The position numbers were made by a program, and so were the translations under genes. Positions 1 to 8,077 of a stretch of 34,656 nucleotides of DNA are shown piece after piece; positions within the stretch are counted from its first letter, which is position 1, and each line of letters starts with the position of its first letter. Origin of the DNA: Actinobacteria bacterium 13_1_40CM_66_12 (GTDB taxonomy: Bacteria > Chloroflexota > Dormibacteria > Dormibacterales > Dormibacteraceae); contig MNEW01000031.1 of the NCBI GenBank assembly GCA_001917895.1, positions 1 through 34,656 of the forward strand, written 5' to 3'. Below the pieces are notes generated by a model that worked only from the letters and a program-made list of their open reading frames with translations, had not been told where the DNA came from and made no database searches.

Positions 1-359
1 GGGCGGGGAAAGGTCGATGGCCATGTGGTCGGCACGCCGCGAGCGCCACCCTGGTAGGCGAGAGTCGAGTCGTGGTACCGGTCGGCGACCACGATCTGGC
101 CCGCCGCGAGCGCGGGGGCGATCACCTCTGCGATCAGCTGCCGGCGCGCGGCCATGAACAAGTACATCTCGGCTTCGGCGTCGAGCTCCAGCGCGCCATA
201 GAGCACGATCTCGCGGATGCGCTCACCCAGCTCGTTGCCGCCAGGCTCTCGCACCAGCACCGGCTCGCGGTTCGCCAGCGCCGCGCCCAGCAGCTCGACC
301 TGCGTGGTCTTGCCCGACCCCTCGGGCCCCTCGAACGTGATGAACAGTCCCGGACCCAC
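1..359 (-). CDS. tmk: Thymidylate kinase, partial (5' part only)
   Basis: dTMP kinase, which phosphorylates dTMP to dTDP for DNA synthesis. The gene starts at GTG 359, directly after the TAG of the upstream ATPase gene (TAGGTG junction), and runs off the window at base 1. Visible motifs are the P-loop FEGPEGSGKTT near residues 9-19, the LVREPGG segment, and the DRYHDSTLAYQG block that binds dTMP. About 119 codons are present, against roughly 200-215 for the family. Oddity: after ARGVP (about base 30) the frame reads TTWPSTFP, which is unlike Tmk. Another frame reads DHMAIDLSPP, with better third-position GC and a resemblance to two separate Tmk segments (a DHxA helix and the LLDLPP strand). 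A frameshift with a short deletion is therefore possible here, but too little sequence remains to be sure. Confidence 0.85.
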   Translation of the reverse strand, partial: MGPGLFITFEGPEGSGKTTQVELLGAALANREPVLVREPGGNELGERIREIVLYGALELDAEAEMYLFMAARRQLIAEVIAPALAAGQIVVADRYHDSTLAYQGGARGVPTTWPSTFPR

Positions 360-1940
360 CTAGCTGATCGGGTCTTCGGGGGTCGGCGAAATACGCAACC
401 TGCGCTGAGGCTCCTTTCCGGTGCTGCGAGCCGAGAGCTCGTTCTCGGCCACGAGTTGATGCTGCAGGCGGCGCAGGTATGCGTTCTGCGGTGATATCTC
501 CACAGGCCGCAGCGTCGTCTTCACCGTCTTGATCGCAGCGGCGGCTTCGGCCAGCGCGCGCGTGGTGGCCTCGTCGTGCTTGTCGACTCCATAGATTCGC
601 GAGAGGGCGTCACGCACCTGGGTCGCCGAGTTGCTCTTCAGGATGTGGATCGGCAGCCCGCGGCTCTCGGCCTGGCGCAGGCTGTCAGGCCGCCGCCGGT
701 AGTGGTTCTTGAGTGTGAGCACCGCTCCCGCGCCGTCCAGGTTGCCGAGCACGCGTACCGGCAGGTCGAGGTCGCGGATCGACTGCTCGACATGGTGACG
801 GCTCACGCCGTATGGAAAGATCCCGAGCGGTTTGCTGTTCGACGTTGTCGCCGCGGGGAGCTCGGGCGCGACAACGATGGGCGAGTCCACATTGGATATG
901 ACGCGACCTTCCCGAGTGCGCATCCGGATCTTGGGCGTGAGCATCGGCCCACGAAGCGCGGTGTCGACGACGTCCGCGAGCGGCAGGTGAATGGCCACCC
1001 TATCCCGGTCCTGGATCTCGACCAGGACATCGAACGTCGGCGGTGCCTTGCGCTCGAGGACAGACTTCTGCGTGCCGCGGCGGCGCGCCTCCTCATCCGA
1101 AAGCGTGACGCTCTGGATGCCCCCGAGTAAGTCGTTCAGCGTCGGGTTGACGAGAAGGTTCTCGAGCGTCTGCCCGTGCGCGGTGGCGATCAGCTGCACT
1201 CCGCGCTCGGCGATGGTGCGCGCCGCGGCGGCCTCGAGCTCCGTGCCAATCTCGTCGATGACGATGACCTCGGGCATGTGGTTCTCTACGGCTTCGATCA
1301 TCACCGCGTGCTGCAGCATCGGCGTCTTCACTTGCATTCGGCGTGCGCGCCCGATGCCCGGATGCGGGATGTCGCCGTCACCCCCGATCTCGTTCGAGGT
1401 GTCGACGATGACCACCCGTTTGCGGAGCTCGTCGGCGAGCAGCCGCGCGCATTCGCGCAGCATGGTGGTCTTGCCGATGCCGGGCCGCCCGAGCAGAAGA
1501 ATGCTCTGGCCGCTGACGACGATGTCCCGGATGATCTCGCCGGTGCCCGTGACCGCGCGGCCGACGCGCATCGTCAGCCCGGTGATCCGCCCCGATCGAT
1601 TGCGAATGGCGGACACGCGATGGAGGGTGCGCTCGATGCCGGCGCGGTTGTCGTCGCCGAACTGCCCGACGTTGTTGGCCACGTGATCGAGATCAGAAGC
1701 CGACACGGGGCGGTCCGCGAGCAGGACCTCGCGCCCGGGCACGCGCGCTTCGGGTTCGCGGCCGAGGTCGAGCACGATCTCCAACAGCTCGTTGGGATCG
1801 GTGCGCTCGTGAAGCGCACGCGCCAGGTCCGGCGGCAGCGCGCGGGCGAGGAGCTCGATCTCTTCCCAGTTCGAATTTGCGCTCAGCGCGCGGCTGGCGG
1901 CGGTCGACCGTATGGGCACGAGCTCGTTGTGCTGGCTCAT
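360..1940 (-). CDS. R3H-domain AAA ATPase (SpoIIIAA/Ycf45-like)
   Basis: A 526-residue P-loop ATPase with a C-terminal single-stranded-nucleic-acid-binding R3H domain. Walker A is GRPGIGKTT (151-159) and Walker B is VIVIDE (225-230). The core resembles SpoIIIAA/Ycf45-type ATPases. A basic central region follows at about 370-450. The R3H motif is R490-x3-H494, followed by a GKEPQRRLRI tail typical of that domain. The start at ATG 1940 overlaps the stop of the upstream GNAT-like gene as ATGA, so translation is probably coupled. Its stop abuts the tmk GTG. Family members often sit beside tmk in Chloroflexota-type genomes (recalled, not searched). The substrate is unknown; a role with RNA or ssDNA is inferred from R3H. 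Confidence 0.85.
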   Translation of the reverse strand: MSQHNELVPIRSTAASRALSANSNWEEIELLARALPPDLARALHERTDPNELLEIVLDLGREPEARVPGREVLLADRPVSASDLDHVANNVGQFGDDNRAGIERTLHRVSAIRNRSGRITGLTMRVGRAVTGTGEIIRDIVVSGQSILLLGRPGIGKTTMLRECARLLADELRKRVVIVDTSNEIGGDGDIPHPGIGRARRMQVKTPMLQHAVMIEAVENHMPEVIVIDEIGTELEAAAARTIAERGVQLIATAHGQTLENLLVNPTLNDLLGGIQSVTLSDEEARRRGTQKSVLERKAPPTFDVLVEIQDRDRVAIHLPLADVVDTALRGPMLTPKIRMRTREGRVISNVDSPIVVAPELPAATTSNSKPLGIFPYGVSRHHVEQSIRDLDLPVRVLGNLDGAGAVLTLKNHYRRRPDSLRQAESRGLPIHILKSNSATQVRDALSRIYGVDKHDEATTRALAEAAAAIKTVKTTLRPVEISPQNAYLRRLQHQLVAENELSARSTGKEPQRRLRISPTPEDPIS

Positions 1941-2905
1941 CCGAATGACGGCACCAGTCCTTTCTCCCGTACCGGCACGCGAACGGCCAGTTCCTTGACC
2001 AGGAGGAGCTGTGTCAACAGCACGCTGAACCCACGCCCTCTCAGGGCGTCGATCATGTGGGAATCATAGTGGCGCAGGCTCGACCAGGCCGGCGCGTCGG
2101 TGTCACCGAGAAGCGATATGCCGAGGTCGGCCAGCTCTTCGGGAAGCGGCCGTTCCGGCAGCACCATGAAGCTGAGGGTGCTCGGCCGCGCGCCCGAGCC
2201 TCGCTCGACCTTGACCCAACCCACCAGCTCCACCCGATCCACCACCAGCTCCTCTTTGTTGGAACCGCGAGCGGTGAGGCGTCCTGTCCACTCTCCATGC
2301 AGCGCACGCCAATCGCGATAGGTGGGCGCCTCCAGCTGCGATACCCCCTGTGGCGTCAGCTTCCTGTAGAGCTGATAGAGCATGCGGCCGTCCCCGCGAC
2401 GCACCTGGCGCGAGCCATCGGGTGTCTGAGCAAGGCGCCGGCTCGGCTTGTCGGCATAAACGACCACCTCGGTCGCGTACTGCCTGAAGCCACGCATCCT
2501 GAACACGGGAAGCAGGGGGTCGTGGTCCGGGATCCGCACGAACAACCGCTGCGCCCCACGCGCCAGCGCCTCGTTGCAAAGGTGCTCGACCAGCGCCGGC
2601 GCGACCTCGTCCGTATCCGTGCCTTCGGCGACTTGCAGGTTCAGCACCTGCAGGACCTTCGCCCGCGACAGGTCGAGGCCGCGCTGTTGCCCCGAGGCCT
2701 GCACGTAGCCGACCACCTTGCCGCCATCGTCCGCGACGTAGATGAGTGTCTCCTGTGAAAGCGAGAGGAATGCCGAGAGCGTCGAGCTGAGGAGCGACCA
2801 CAGCCGGGCCGCGGGCGGCGCGGTGCCGTCGAGCTTGATGTCCACGGACCGGTGCATCTCTTCGATCCGCGTGAGGTCGAGCAGATTCGCGGCCCGCAAT
2901 CTCAT
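1937..2905 (-). CDS. GNAT-like acetyltransferase domain protein
   Basis: A 322-residue protein. Residues 1-155 look like a GNAT fold: an N-terminal RLRAANLLDLTRIEEMH strand-helix, a central GKVVGYVQA strand, an LNLQVAEG strand followed by a helix, and a PVFRMRGFRQY segment typical of the end of GNAT domains. The acetyl-CoA loop (Q/RxxGxG/A) is not clean, so activity is uncertain. Residues 160-322 form a second alpha/beta region that may be another, degenerate GNAT-like half. ATG 2905 overlaps the pdxT stop as ATGA, and its own stop overlaps the ATPase start as ATGA. It is therefore the middle of a tightly coupled pdxS-pdxT-GNAT-ATPase-tmk unit. The acceptor substrate is unknown. Confidence 0.6.
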   Translation of the reverse strand: MRLRAANLLDLTRIEEMHRSVDIKLDGTAPPAARLWSLLSSTLSAFLSLSQETLIYVADDGGKVVGYVQASGQQRGLDLSRAKVLQVLNLQVAEGTDTDEVAPALVEHLCNEALARGAQRLFVRIPDHDPLLPVFRMRGFRQYATEVVVYADKPSRRLAQTPDGSRQVRRGDGRMLYQLYRKLTPQGVSQLEAPTYRDWRALHGEWTGRLTARGSNKEELVVDRVELVGWVKVERGSGARPSTLSFMVLPERPLPEELADLGISLLGDTDAPAWSSLRHYDSHMIDALRGRGFSVLLTQLLLVKELAVRVPVREKGLVPSFG

Positions 2906-3471
2906 TGTGTCGACATCCTCACGAACTCCTGATGCAGCCGGCGGTCGCTGGTCAGCTCAGGATGAAAGCAAAGGGCGAGGATGCGGCCCTGGCGCACCGC
3001 CACGGCCCGGCCTTCGTGCGTGGCGATGACGTCGGTGGTGCCTGTTGACTCCACGAGCGGCGACCTGATGAAGACGCCAGGGAACTGCTTGCCGTCGAGG
3101 CCCGCGATGTCGAGGGCCGCTTCGAAGCTGTCGACCTGCCGTCCGTAGCCGTTGCGCTTGACCGAAATGTCGAGCAGGCCCAAGCCGTGCTGGTCCTCCA
3201 TACCGTCGCTGACATCGCGCGCAAGCACGATCATGCCGGCGCAGGTTGCCAGCGTCGGCAGGCCGCTCGCGATGGCGGCGCGCAGCGGCTCGAGCAGGCC
3301 GACCCGCTCCAGCAGCATCGTCATCGTCGTGCTCTCACCGCCGGGGAGCACGATGCCGTCGAGGCCTTCGAGATCCTCGTTGGTCCTGACCAGGCGTGTC
3401 TTGGCGCCCACGGCCCCGAGCGCCTGGACATGTTCGGCGAACGCACCCTGCATCGCGAGGACCCCGATCAC
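2902..3471 (-). CDS. pdxT: Pyridoxal 5'-phosphate synthase glutaminase subunit
   Basis: Glutaminase half of the PdxS/PdxT PLP synthase. It hydrolyses glutamine and channels ammonia to PdxS. Length is 189 residues, normal for the family. The class I amidotransferase triad is visible: nucleophile C77 in ATCAGM, and H170 and E172 in FHPEL. The LPGGEST motif lies at 42-48. The start is GTG 3471 (GTG ATC GGG GTC CTC), 28 bases after the pdxS stop; no ATG lies in a better position and there is no strong Shine-Dalgarno. Its stop overlaps the start of the GNAT-like gene. It acts in the cytoplasm as part of a 12+12 PdxST complex. Confidence 0.95.
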   Translation of the reverse strand: MIGVLAMQGAFAEHVQALGAVGAKTRLVRTNEDLEGLDGIVLPGGESTTMTMLLERVGLLEPLRAAIASGLPTLATCAGMIVLARDVSDGMEDQHGLGLLDISVKRNGYGRQVDSFEAALDIAGLDGKQFPGVFIRSPLVESTGTTDVIATHEGRAVAVRQGRILALCFHPELTSDRRLHQEFVRMSTQ

Positions 3472-3499
3472 AGGAGCACTAGTAGCGTGCGCCCGGCGT

Positions 3500-4426
3500 C
3501 TACCAGCCTCTGGCAGCGAGCAGCTCTTCCTTCGGGATGGCTGGGATCTCGAGCCCGGGCATCGCCTTTCCCAATCCCGCGGAGACCTCCGCGAGGACGT
3601 CGGGCTTCTCGAAATACGTCGTGGCCGCGACGATCGCCTTGGCGCGCTTCAAGGGGTCCTCGGACTTGAAGATGCCAGAGCCCACGAACAGGCCGTCGAC
3701 GCCGAGCTGCATCATCAGCGCCGCATCCGCGGGCGTTGCGATGCCACCAGCCGCAAAGTTGACGACGGGCAGGCGCCCGAGTCGCTGGCACTCGGACAGC
3801 AGTTCGACGGGGGCTCCGATCTGCTTGGCTTCGTGGACGAGCTCCGCCTGGTTCATGCCCTGCAGCTTGCGGATGCCGGCGTTGACGGCGCGCGCGTGGC
3901 GCACGGCCTCGACGACGTTTCCAGTTCCCGCCTCACCCTTGGTGCGGATCATCGCCGCGCCCTCGGCGATGCGCCTGAGCGCCTCACCCAGATCCCGACA
4001 ACCGCAGACGAAGGGAACCTTGAACGGGTGCTTGTCGATGTGGTTCTCCTCGTCGGCGGGCGTGAGCACTTCTGACTCATCGATGTAGTCGACCCCGAGC
4101 GACTCCAGGATCTGCGCCTCGACGAAGTGCCCGATGCGGCATTTAGCCATGACCGGGATCGTCACCGCTTCCATGATCGAGCGGATCAGCGTGGGATCGG
4201 ACATTCGCGCCACTCCGCCTTCCTTGCGGATGTCGGCAGGCACGCGCTCGAGCGCCATCACGGCGCACGCGCCGGCATCCTGGGCGATGCGCGCGTGCTC
4301 GGGGGTGACCACGTCCATGATCACGCCACCCTTGAGCATCTGGGCGAGGCCCGCCTTGACCTTGAAGGAACCCTTCACGGCCCGGTTTCCATTGCGCGAT
4401 CCGTTGCGTTCGGCCACGAATCGCAT
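3500..4426 (-). CDS. pdxS: Pyridoxal 5'-phosphate synthase, PdxS subunit
   Basis: Synthase half of the deoxyxylulose-independent PLP pathway, making PLP from ribose 5-phosphate, glyceraldehyde 3-phosphate and ammonia from PdxT. Diagnostic segments: KGGVIMDVV (Asp38), [11 protein letters not shown] with the Schiff-base lysine K95, [15 protein letters not shown], a second lysine in [11 protein letters not shown], and [21 protein letters not shown]. From ATG 4426 the protein is 308 residues, with an N-terminal extension of about 12 residues over typical PdxS. A GTG three codons downstream is an alternative, and TAGAAT just upstream of it could be a -10 for a leaderless start. An earlier in-frame ATG at 4525 would translate the operator-like repeats and is less likely. 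pdxT follows 28 bases downstream. Confidence 0.95.
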   Translation of the reverse strand: MRFVAERNGSRNGNRAVKGSFKVKAGLAQMLKGGVIMDVVTPEHARIAQDAGACAVMALERVPADIRKEGGVARMSDPTLIRSIMEAVTIPVMAKCRIGHFVEAQILESLGVDYIDESEVLTPADEENHIDKHPFKVPFVCGCRDLGEALRRIAEGAAMIRTKGEAGTGNVVEAVRHARAVNAGIRKLQGMNQAELVHEAKQIGAPVELLSECQRLGRLPVVNFAAGGIATPADAALMMQLGVDGLFVGSGIFKSEDPLKRAKAIVAATTYFEKPDVLAEVSAGLGKAMPGLEIPAIPKEELLAARGW

Positions 4427-4468
4427 TCTACGCCGGGGTGTAACGGTCAACCCCAGTACGGGAATTCC

Positions 4469-4529
4469 GCCTGTTTGGCGCCAGCGAAGCCGTTCCAACG
4501 CACGCGATCCGCCCGTTTGGCGCAAAACG
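4469..4529. promoter_or_regulatory. Two direct repeats of a GTTTGGCGC operator-like motif upstream of pdxS
   Basis: CCGCCTGTTTGGCGC near 4467 and CCGCCCGTTTGGCGC near 4509 match at 14 of 15 positions and lie 42 bp apart, close to four helical turns. The second copy sits in a near-perfect 16-bp palindrome, CGTTTGGCGCAAAACG (4514-4529, one mismatched pair). The first contains TTTGGCGCCA (4474-4483). They lie between the pdxS start and the end of the upstream gene, where a pdxS promoter is expected. A related perfect palindrome occurs at 15877-15894. I do not recognise the binding protein. Confidence 0.5.
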
Positions 4530-4549
4530 TGTGGATTCCCCGAGAGGAG

Positions 4550-5110
4550 CTAGAGCCTTTCGAGTACCAGCGTCCGCTTGCTGGCGTACTCGTCGTCCGA
4601 GAGCAGCCCATCCCGGTGCAGGCGCGTGAGCATGTCCATCTCCTCGAGCACGTCGAGCAGCGGCGCCATGGTTCGCCTGGCCAGGTACGCGTCGGAAGCC
4701 GTGCCAGCGTCTTCGCCTCGCGCGTCGAACTCGCGGATGAAGAACAGCGCCTTGACAGCCGAGAAGGGGATCCCGAGCTTGCGAATCGGGCTGTCCGCCT
4801 GCTCACCATGGAGATGGAGGACCACGCCGTAGCGGTGTCGCTCGAGCGTGCCGTCGAGGTGGCCGCGCAGCACCTCGCCGTCGAGGAAGCGGATCGCAAC
4901 CTTTCGGGTCGGAGTCTCCGAAGCCAGGTTCGGATCGCGGGGCAGCTCGACCCATTTCACGGCTGTAAGCGGGATCCAGGCCGTCTCGTTGTTCTCGAGC
5001 CCGCCGGCATCGTCGACCTCGACCAGGAAGTCAGGTTCGTCGAAATCGAGATCGCGAGCGACCCCTTCGAGGGTTTCATCATCGAAAAAGCGGACGACTA
5101 CCTTGGCCAT
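4550..5110 (-). CDS. Two-repeat beta-domain protein with SHOCT-like C-terminus (unknown function)
   Basis: A 186-residue protein from ATG 5110 (MAKVVVRFFDDETLEG). Two similar segments, VVVRFFDDETLEGVARDL (about 4-21) and KVAIRFLDGEVLRGHLDG (about 69-86), look like a duplicated small beta domain of the kind seen in DUF6982-like proteins (recalled, low certainty). The last 30 residues (LHRDGLLSDDEYASKRTLVL) resemble a SHOCT motif, a short helical oligomerisation element. There is no signal peptide or membrane segment. It starts 24 bases after the ECF sigma stop, so it probably shares that operon. A sensory or regulatory role beside the sigma factor is inferred only from position. Confidence 0.6.
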   Translation of the reverse strand: MAKVVVRFFDDETLEGVARDLDFDEPDFLVEVDDAGGLENNETAWIPLTAVKWVELPRDPNLASETPTRKVAIRFLDGEVLRGHLDGTLERHRYGVVLHLHGEQADSPIRKLGIPFSAVKALFFIREFDARGEDAGTASDAYLARRTMAPLLDVLEEMDMLTRLHRDGLLSDDEYASKRTLVLERL

Positions 5111-5133
5111 GCCATCACCTACTCTACTAACCC

Positions 5134-5901
5134 TCATTTTGCGGGAGTCCTGCGGACGGCACGGCGGCCAAGGCGCCGCGAGCACTTCACGCACGTGGCG
5201 ACGTGCCTGCGGACCGCTTCGGCCTGGTTGCGGCGAAGCTTGCCGGCTAGGTAGGGAGCGAGCAATGGGGCCACCTCCTCATGCGTCAGCTCGGCCGCAC
5301 CCTCGGCCGCGAGGTACTCCTCCTTGAACCGGAGGCGGGCACGATAGAGGAGCGTCTCGACGGCGCTCTCGGACATCTTCAACGTCCGCGCGATCTGACG
5401 GTAGCTGAGGTCCTGTAGCTCGCGAAGGGTGAGCACAAGGCGGTACTTCTCGGGCAGCCGCTGAGCGACCGACCACACCCGCCTCCGAGTTTCGTTCGAC
5501 TCCTGCACGTCAACGGGATCGAAGCTGCGTGAGGTGGATGGGAGGTTGGCGAGGAATTCGTCGTCGTCCTCGTCGGACCCCTCCGCCCTCAGGTCACGCT
5601 GGCGGCGGCGGAGCTCGTCGAAGCAGAGATTGCGGGCGACGGTGTGCACCCAGCCGCCGAAGTTGAACGAGTCGTCGACGCGGTCCATCATCTTGAGGGC
5701 CTTCATGAAGGTCTCCTGAGCGATGTCCTCGGCGAGCAGCGCATCACCCAGCTTGCGGCGAACGAGCCGGTAGATCGAAGCCACGTACCGTCGGTGAAGC
5801 TCCTCGAACGCCTGTATGTCGCCATTGCGATAAGCCCTGACGAGCTCGACGTCGGTCGGCTCGATGCCGACCTTGGATGCTTCTTCGGGTTCTTGTGTCA
5901 C
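5134..5901 (-). CDS. ECF sigma factor with C-terminal HxxxCxxC (ZAS-like) domain
   Basis: A 255-residue RNA polymerase sigma factor. Region 2 spans about 20-90 (LVRAYRNGDIQAFEELHRRY, then AEDIAQETFMKAL and WVHTVARNLCFDELRRR). A short acidic linker with EGSDEDDDE follows. Region 4 spans about 138-190 (LPEKYRLVLTLRELQDLSYRQIA, helix-turn-helix MSESAVETLLYRARLRFKEE). The extra C-terminal piece, about 200-245, reads LTHEEVAPLLAPYLAGKL and ends in H233-x3-C237-x2-C240, the signature of zinc-binding anti-sigma (zf-HC2/ZAS) domains. The sigma and a possible anti-sigma-like sensor are thus in one chain. The start is GTG 5901, overlapping the glycerate kinase stop as GTGA. No separate anti-sigma gene is nearby. 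Confidence 0.85.
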   Translation of the reverse strand: MTQEPEEASKVGIEPTDVELVRAYRNGDIQAFEELHRRYVASIYRLVRRKLGDALLAEDIAQETFMKALKMMDRVDDSFNFGGWVHTVARNLCFDELRRRQRDLRAEGSDEDDDEFLANLPSTSRSFDPVDVQESNETRRRVWSVAQRLPEKYRLVLTLRELQDLSYRQIARTLKMSESAVETLLYRARLRFKEEYLAAEGAAELTHEEVAPLLAPYLAGKLRRNQAEAVRRHVATCVKCSRRLGRRAVRRTPAK

Positions 5902-7034
5902 AGCATTTCTTGAACGGCCCGGGCGGCGGCCCGGGTCAGTGCAGGGGCGGCCTCGCGCATGAGGACCTGCAGATTGTGCCCTTCTGGATCGCCTTCTTCA
6001 GCCAGCGTAACCACAGAAGTGACGCCCATCGATCTCAGCGACTCCCATCCAGGACCCCTGCTGCCCGCCAGCAGCAGGGTCGCAATACCCGCCTCTTTGG
6101 CCCTCTTGGCCACCTCGCCCGGGGCCTTGCCGAAGGCGGTCTGGCCGTCGACGCGCCCTTCGCCGGTGATCACCAGGTCGGCTCCTTTCAGAGCTTCGTC
6201 GAAGCCGCTGGCCTCGACCACGAGCGGCGCCCCCTCGACCAGCCGGGCGTCGAGGAAGGCCACCAGCCCCGCCCCGGCCCCGCCGGCTGCGCCTGCGCCG
6301 GGAATATCGGCCACTTGCTTGCCAAGGTCGCGCTCGATGACGCCGGCGAAGTTCGCCAGGGCTTGGTCAAGCTCGCGGACGGCGTCCGGGTCTGCACCCT
6401 TCTGCGGCCCGTAGACGTAGCTCGCTCCTTCCGGGCCGGTCAGCGGATTGGTGACATCGCAGGCGACCATCACGCGCACCGCTCGCCAGCCGGCATCGAA
6501 ACCCGAGGACTCGATCCGAGCGAGCTGGGCGAGAGCGGCTCCGCCACGAGGCAGGTCGCGGCCCGCTGCGTCGAGCAGGCGATAGCCGAGGGCTTGGGTC
6601 ATCCCGGCCCCGCCGTCATTGGTCGCCGAGCCGCCGATCCCGGCGATGATGGAGGCGACCCCCTGCTTGCGCACCGCTTCGAGCAGCTGCCCGAACCCAT
6701 AGGTGGAGGCCTGGCGAGGGTCGCGCTTCTCGATTGGGATGAGCGTGAGGCCGCTCGCCGATGCGAGCTCGACGACCCCGGTTCGGCCGCCGTCGATCAG
6801 GCCGTACGTGGCTCGAACGGGATCCGACAGCGGCCCTTCGACCTCGACATCCTTGTATGTGCCCTTGCGTGACGAAACGAGGGCGTCAACCGTGCCTTCG
6901 CCGCCGTCGGCGACTGGGATCTCTATGACCTCGGCGTCGGGTATTGCTGCGCGCACCCCCCTCGCGATCGCCGCAGCGGCCTCGGATGCCGACAGGCTGC
7001 CCTTGAACGAATTGGGCGCGACGACGACCTTCAT
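5898..7034 (-). CDS. Glycerate kinase (GlxK/GarK family)
   Basis: ATP-dependent glycerate kinase, which moves glycerate from glyoxylate or serine metabolism into glycolysis; members of this family usually make 2-phosphoglycerate. At 378 residues it has family length. Characteristic blocks are MKVVVAPNSFKGSLSA at the N-terminus, PVADGGEGTVDAL (about 41-53), IIAGIGGSATNDGGAGM (about 128-144), ACDVTNPLTGPEGAS, and DLVITGEGRVDGQTAFGKAP (about 283-302). It lies 19 bases downstream of ilvE and its stop overlaps the sigma-factor start, so ilvE, the kinase, the sigma factor and the SHOCT-like gene probably form one transcript. Whether the sigma factor regulates this operon cannot be read from the sequence. 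Confidence 0.92.
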   Translation of the reverse strand: MKVVVAPNSFKGSLSASEAAAAIARGVRAAIPDAEVIEIPVADGGEGTVDALVSSRKGTYKDVEVEGPLSDPVRATYGLIDGGRTGVVELASASGLTLIPIEKRDPRQASTYGFGQLLEAVRKQGVASIIAGIGGSATNDGGAGMTQALGYRLLDAAGRDLPRGGAALAQLARIESSGFDAGWRAVRVMVACDVTNPLTGPEGASYVYGPQKGADPDAVRELDQALANFAGVIERDLGKQVADIPGAGAAGGAGAGLVAFLDARLVEGAPLVVEASGFDEALKGADLVITGEGRVDGQTAFGKAPGEVAKRAKEAGIATLLLAGSRGPGWESLRSMGVTSVVTLAEEGDPEGHNLQVLMREAAPALTRAAARAVQEML

Positions 7035-7052
7035 CGCCGCGTCACGGTAGGA

Positions 7053-8018
7053 CTAATAGACGGGGATAGTCCAGTCCTTGTGCTTTGGGGACTCGCCGCG
7101 AACCGCGCCGAAGTAGATGCTCTGCAGCTCCTGCGTGAACTCGCCGACCTTGCCCGTGCCGACGGGCCGGCGGTCGACCTCGACTACCGGCGAGATCTGT
7201 GCGCCGGTGCCGCAGAGGAGCAGCTCATCGCATGTGTAGAGCTCGGTGCGGTCGATGCTGCGCTCGACGACCGGCTTGCCAAGCTCTTCCTTGATCATCG
7301 TCATCAACAGGGTGCGAGTGACGCCTTCGAGGATGTCGTCGGTGACGGGTGGCGTCACGAAGACGCCGTCCTTGAGCATGAACAGGTTCTCGGCCGAACC
7401 CTCTGACACATGCCCATCGACCGTGAGGACGATCGCCTCATCGAAACCCGACTCGACAGCCTCCGATTTCGCCAGAGCCGATTGGGCGTATGAACCCGTG
7501 ATCTTTGCCCGCGCCGGCAGAGATTGGTCGGGAGTGCGCCGCCACGAGCTGACCATGCAGCGAATGCCCGACTCGACCTCGACGTAGTTGCCAAACGGGA
7601 TCGCGTAGATGAAGAAGCTGTGCTGGAGGTTGTGGAGGCGGACGCCGATCTCCTCGCTGGACGCATACAGAAGTGGACGCACGTACACGTCGGATTTGAA
7701 CTGGTTGCGGCGCAGGAGCTCGACCGTGAGGTTGACCAGCTCCTCGGTCGAGTAGGGCACGGTCATTCGCATGACGTTCGCCGAGCGCCGCAGCCGCTCG
7801 TAGTGCGCAGGAGCCTGCAGCAGATGCAGCTGCTCCTGCTGCTGGTTCCAGTAGGCGCGAATGCCTTCGAAACACCCGGTCCCGTAGTGGAGCGCATGCG
7901 TCATGAGGCCGAGCTTGATGTCGTGGTACCGGCCGAACTCACCGTCAAAGAACACCCACGTGTTCGGATGGGTCGCTGGTTTCTTCATCGCGGCTTTAGA
8001 TTTCGTTTCCACACTCAT
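7053..8018 (-). CDS. ilvE: Branched-chain amino acid aminotransferase
   Basis: PLP-dependent fold-type IV transaminase for the last step of Val/Leu/Ile synthesis (2-oxo acid plus glutamate). Length is 321 residues. Visible motifs: HALHYGTGCFEGIRAY near 42-57, YVRPLLYAS, the PLP-lysine segment ARAKITGSYAQS, SEGSAENLFML with the conserved Glu, and the phosphate-binding DILEGVTRTLL. The start at ATG 8018 has a lysine-rich, non-conserved head before WVFFDGEFGRYHD. It is divergent from the small membrane-protein gene at 8078, with only 59 bp between them, so promoters must be compact or overlapping. A D-amino-acid transaminase or aminodeoxychorismate lyase is less likely given the GTGCFEGIRAY and KITGSY motifs. 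Confidence 0.92.
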   Translation of the reverse strand: MSVETKSKAAMKKPATHPNTWVFFDGEFGRYHDIKLGLMTHALHYGTGCFEGIRAYWNQQQEQLHLLQAPAHYERLRRSANVMRMTVPYSTEELVNLTVELLRRNQFKSDVYVRPLLYASSEEIGVRLHNLQHSFFIYAIPFGNYVEVESGIRCMVSSWRRTPDQSLPARAKITGSYAQSALAKSEAVESGFDEAIVLTVDGHVSEGSAENLFMLKDGVFVTPPVTDDILEGVTRTLLMTMIKEELGKPVVERSIDRTELYTCDELLLCGTGAQISPVVEVDRRPVGTGKVGEFTQELQSIYFGAVRGESPKHKDWTIPVY

Positions 8019-8077
8019 CTCGGGCTAAGTGTAAGGCGACCTGCACGAGTGGCCTGGCTTCTGAAAGAATCGCCGAT

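Noticed and set aside
1860..1900. GTTCGAATTT resembling a tRNA T-loop
   Set aside because: Inside the R3H ATPase gene with no acceptor stem or anticodon arm around it.
1176..2069. Long plus-strand open frame antisense to the R3H ATPase and GNAT genes
   Set aside because: Arg/Asp/His-rich composition typical of a GC-rich antisense shadow; the minus-strand genes have clear motifs.
4427..4525. pdxS N-terminal extension to ATG 4525
   Set aside because: The extra residues are not PdxS-like and would translate the operator-like repeats.
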